From Bifidobacteriaceae bacterium (GTDB lineage Bacteria; Actinomycetota; Actinomycetes; Actinomycetales; WQXJ01): a stretch of DNA of 5,460 nucleotides. The position numbers and the translations under genes are program-made. This document shows positions 5,058-5,460 of the stretch, piece by piece. Below the pieces are notes generated by a model. It was not told where the DNA came from. It saw nothing but the letters and a program-made list of their open reading frames with translations, and did not search any database. Location of the stretch: positions 1 to 5,460 of the forward strand of contig JAITLE010000063.1 of the NCBI GenBank assembly GCA_031278075.1, given 5' to 3'. The first letter of the stretch is position 1; the number at the start of each line of letters is the position of its first letter.

Positions 5058-5063
5058 AGCTTA
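5058..5063 (-). promoter_or_regulatory. Candidate -10 of the M23 gene
   Basis: On the minus strand TAAGCT matches TAnnnT and would give a leader of about 75 nt including the GC hairpin. The -35 is weak (TTTGGG-like at 16 bp spacing). Confidence 0.35.
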
Positions 5064-5240
5064 CGTCGAGGTCGGAACCCCAAACGAGGGTTTCGGCTGA
5101 ATCCTCACGTCATCTTCACGCGACGGGGCGAGCAGGTCGCCGCTTGTTGGAGTTTCGGGCGGATCTGGGAGGTGGTCCCGCTATCAGCCAGTGGAGGCGT
5201 TCGGGCGGCGCCTGTCGGCGTGCCCAAAGGCGGGCGGGCG
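5064..5240. other. Upstream intergenic stretch without a gene
   Basis: No convincing coding region is seen. A 72-codon minus-strand frame (5105-5323) is open, but it reads through the palindromic repeat, has no ribosome site and looks like no known protein. A TCACG direct repeat with an 11-bp period (5105-5109 and 5116-5120) could be a regulator site. Confidence 0.5.
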
Positions 5241-5301
5241 TGACGATTTCTACACTTCTCTCGCCAGAAGCGAGAAGTGTAGAGTTCCGCGGCCGGCCCG
5301 A
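5241..5301. repeat. Hairpin-forming repeat, copy 1
   Basis: A 61-bp unit matching copy 2 at 59 positions; the last 52 bp (5250-5301) are identical. Its core is an inverted repeat: CTACACTTCTC (5250-5260) and GAGAAGTGTAG (5272-5282), 11 bp perfect with an 11-nt loop. A second pairing (CTACACTTC, 2-nt bulge, TCGC with GCGA, GAAGTGTAG) gives a 13-bp stem and a 5-nt loop. A conserved tail GAGTTCCGCGGCCGGCCCGA follows. The AT-rich arms stand out in this G+C-rich region. Confidence 0.9.
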
Positions 5302-5311
5302 CGGCGCCCGT

Positions 5312-5324
5312 GTTGACGGTCAAC
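5312..5324. repeat. Perfect 13-bp inverted repeat between the two hairpin repeats
   Basis: GTTGAC-G-GTCAAC, 6+1+6, lies 11 bp after copy 1 of the hairpin repeat. It could be a regulator binding site; no gene with a clear link is in the window. Confidence 0.5.
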
Positions 5325-5399
5325 CCGCCCAGGACGTGTCTCCGCAGGTCAGGGGGCTTGCGCCGGTTCCGGGCGAGTGGACCCCGGTCCGGGCGGGGC

Positions 5400-5460
5400 T
5401 GACCATTCCTACACTTCTCTCGCCAGAAGCGAGAAGTGTAGAGTTCCGCGGCCGGCCCGA
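5400..5460. repeat. Hairpin-forming repeat, copy 2 (reaches window edge)
   Basis: Same 61-bp unit as at 5241, offset by 159 bp, with differences only at two positions in the first nine bases. The inverted repeat arms are at 5409-5419 and 5431-5441. The match continues to the last base, so the repeat may be longer and further copies may follow. Confidence 0.9.

Noticed and set aside
4975..5063. c-di-AMP (ydaO) riboswitch before the M23 gene
   Set aside because: The predicted leader is only about 75 nt and lacks the multi-helix core and conserved motifs of that class.
5105..5323. 72-codon minus-strand open frame as a gene
   Set aside because: It runs through the palindromic repeat, has no ribosome binding site and shows no family-like features.
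1401..5355. Shared 13-mer CGCAGGTCAGGGG at 1401-1413 and 5343-5355
   Set aside because: A single 13-base match in a 5.4-kb G+C-rich sequence is expected by chance often enough, and the flanks do not match.
5241..5460. CRISPR array
   Set aside because: Only two repeats, each 61 bp or more, with about 98 bp of unique sequence between them; no cas genes in the window. The spacing does not fit.

Overview
The DNA is very G+C-rich, and its coding style points to Actinomycetota: long Ala/Arg/Gly-rich open frames on both strands, TAnnnT-type -10 hexamers, several starts without a Shine-Dalgarno sequence, and tRNA genes without an encoded CCA. I cannot name a genus.

Positions 1-1427 look like accessory DNA. 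A VapB-type antitoxin and the first codons of a PIN-domain VapC toxin run off the left edge (minus strand). Next comes the decayed C-terminal end of a phage-lysin-type peptidoglycan-binding protein (plus strand, in-frame TAG). After a strong 13-bp hairpin terminator lies a 150-aa helix-turn-helix protein that resembles the Aca2/YdiL (DUF1870) family (minus strand), with an AT-rich near-palindrome in its promoter. The block abuts the 3' end of a CAU-anticodon tRNA (probably tRNA-Ile2), as expected if the tRNA had been an integration site.

Positions 1428-2754 look like ordinary chromosomal housekeeping DNA: the tRNA(CAU) on minus, a conserved actinobacterial protein of 169 aa (probably leaderless), tRNA-Asn(GTT) 15 bp after its stop, a hairpin, a 60-aa helical small protein with a good ribosome binding site, and a 96-aa DUF3467 protein that is probably also leaderless.

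Positions 2755-5460 hold one large minus-strand gene (731 aa). It encodes a single-pass membrane protein with a long Ala-rich cytoplasmic N-terminus, then an FN3-like domain, a bulb-lectin-like domain and an intact M23 (LytM) peptidase domain outside the cell. Its promoter region carries a GC-rich leader hairpin. The last 220 bases contain two copies of a hairpin-forming repeat spaced 159 bp apart; the second copy reaches the window edge.

I see no complete new multi-gene system. The most interesting items are the repeated palindrome, the domain architecture of the M23 protein, and the phage-remnant/regulator/toxin-antitoxin block beside the tRNA.
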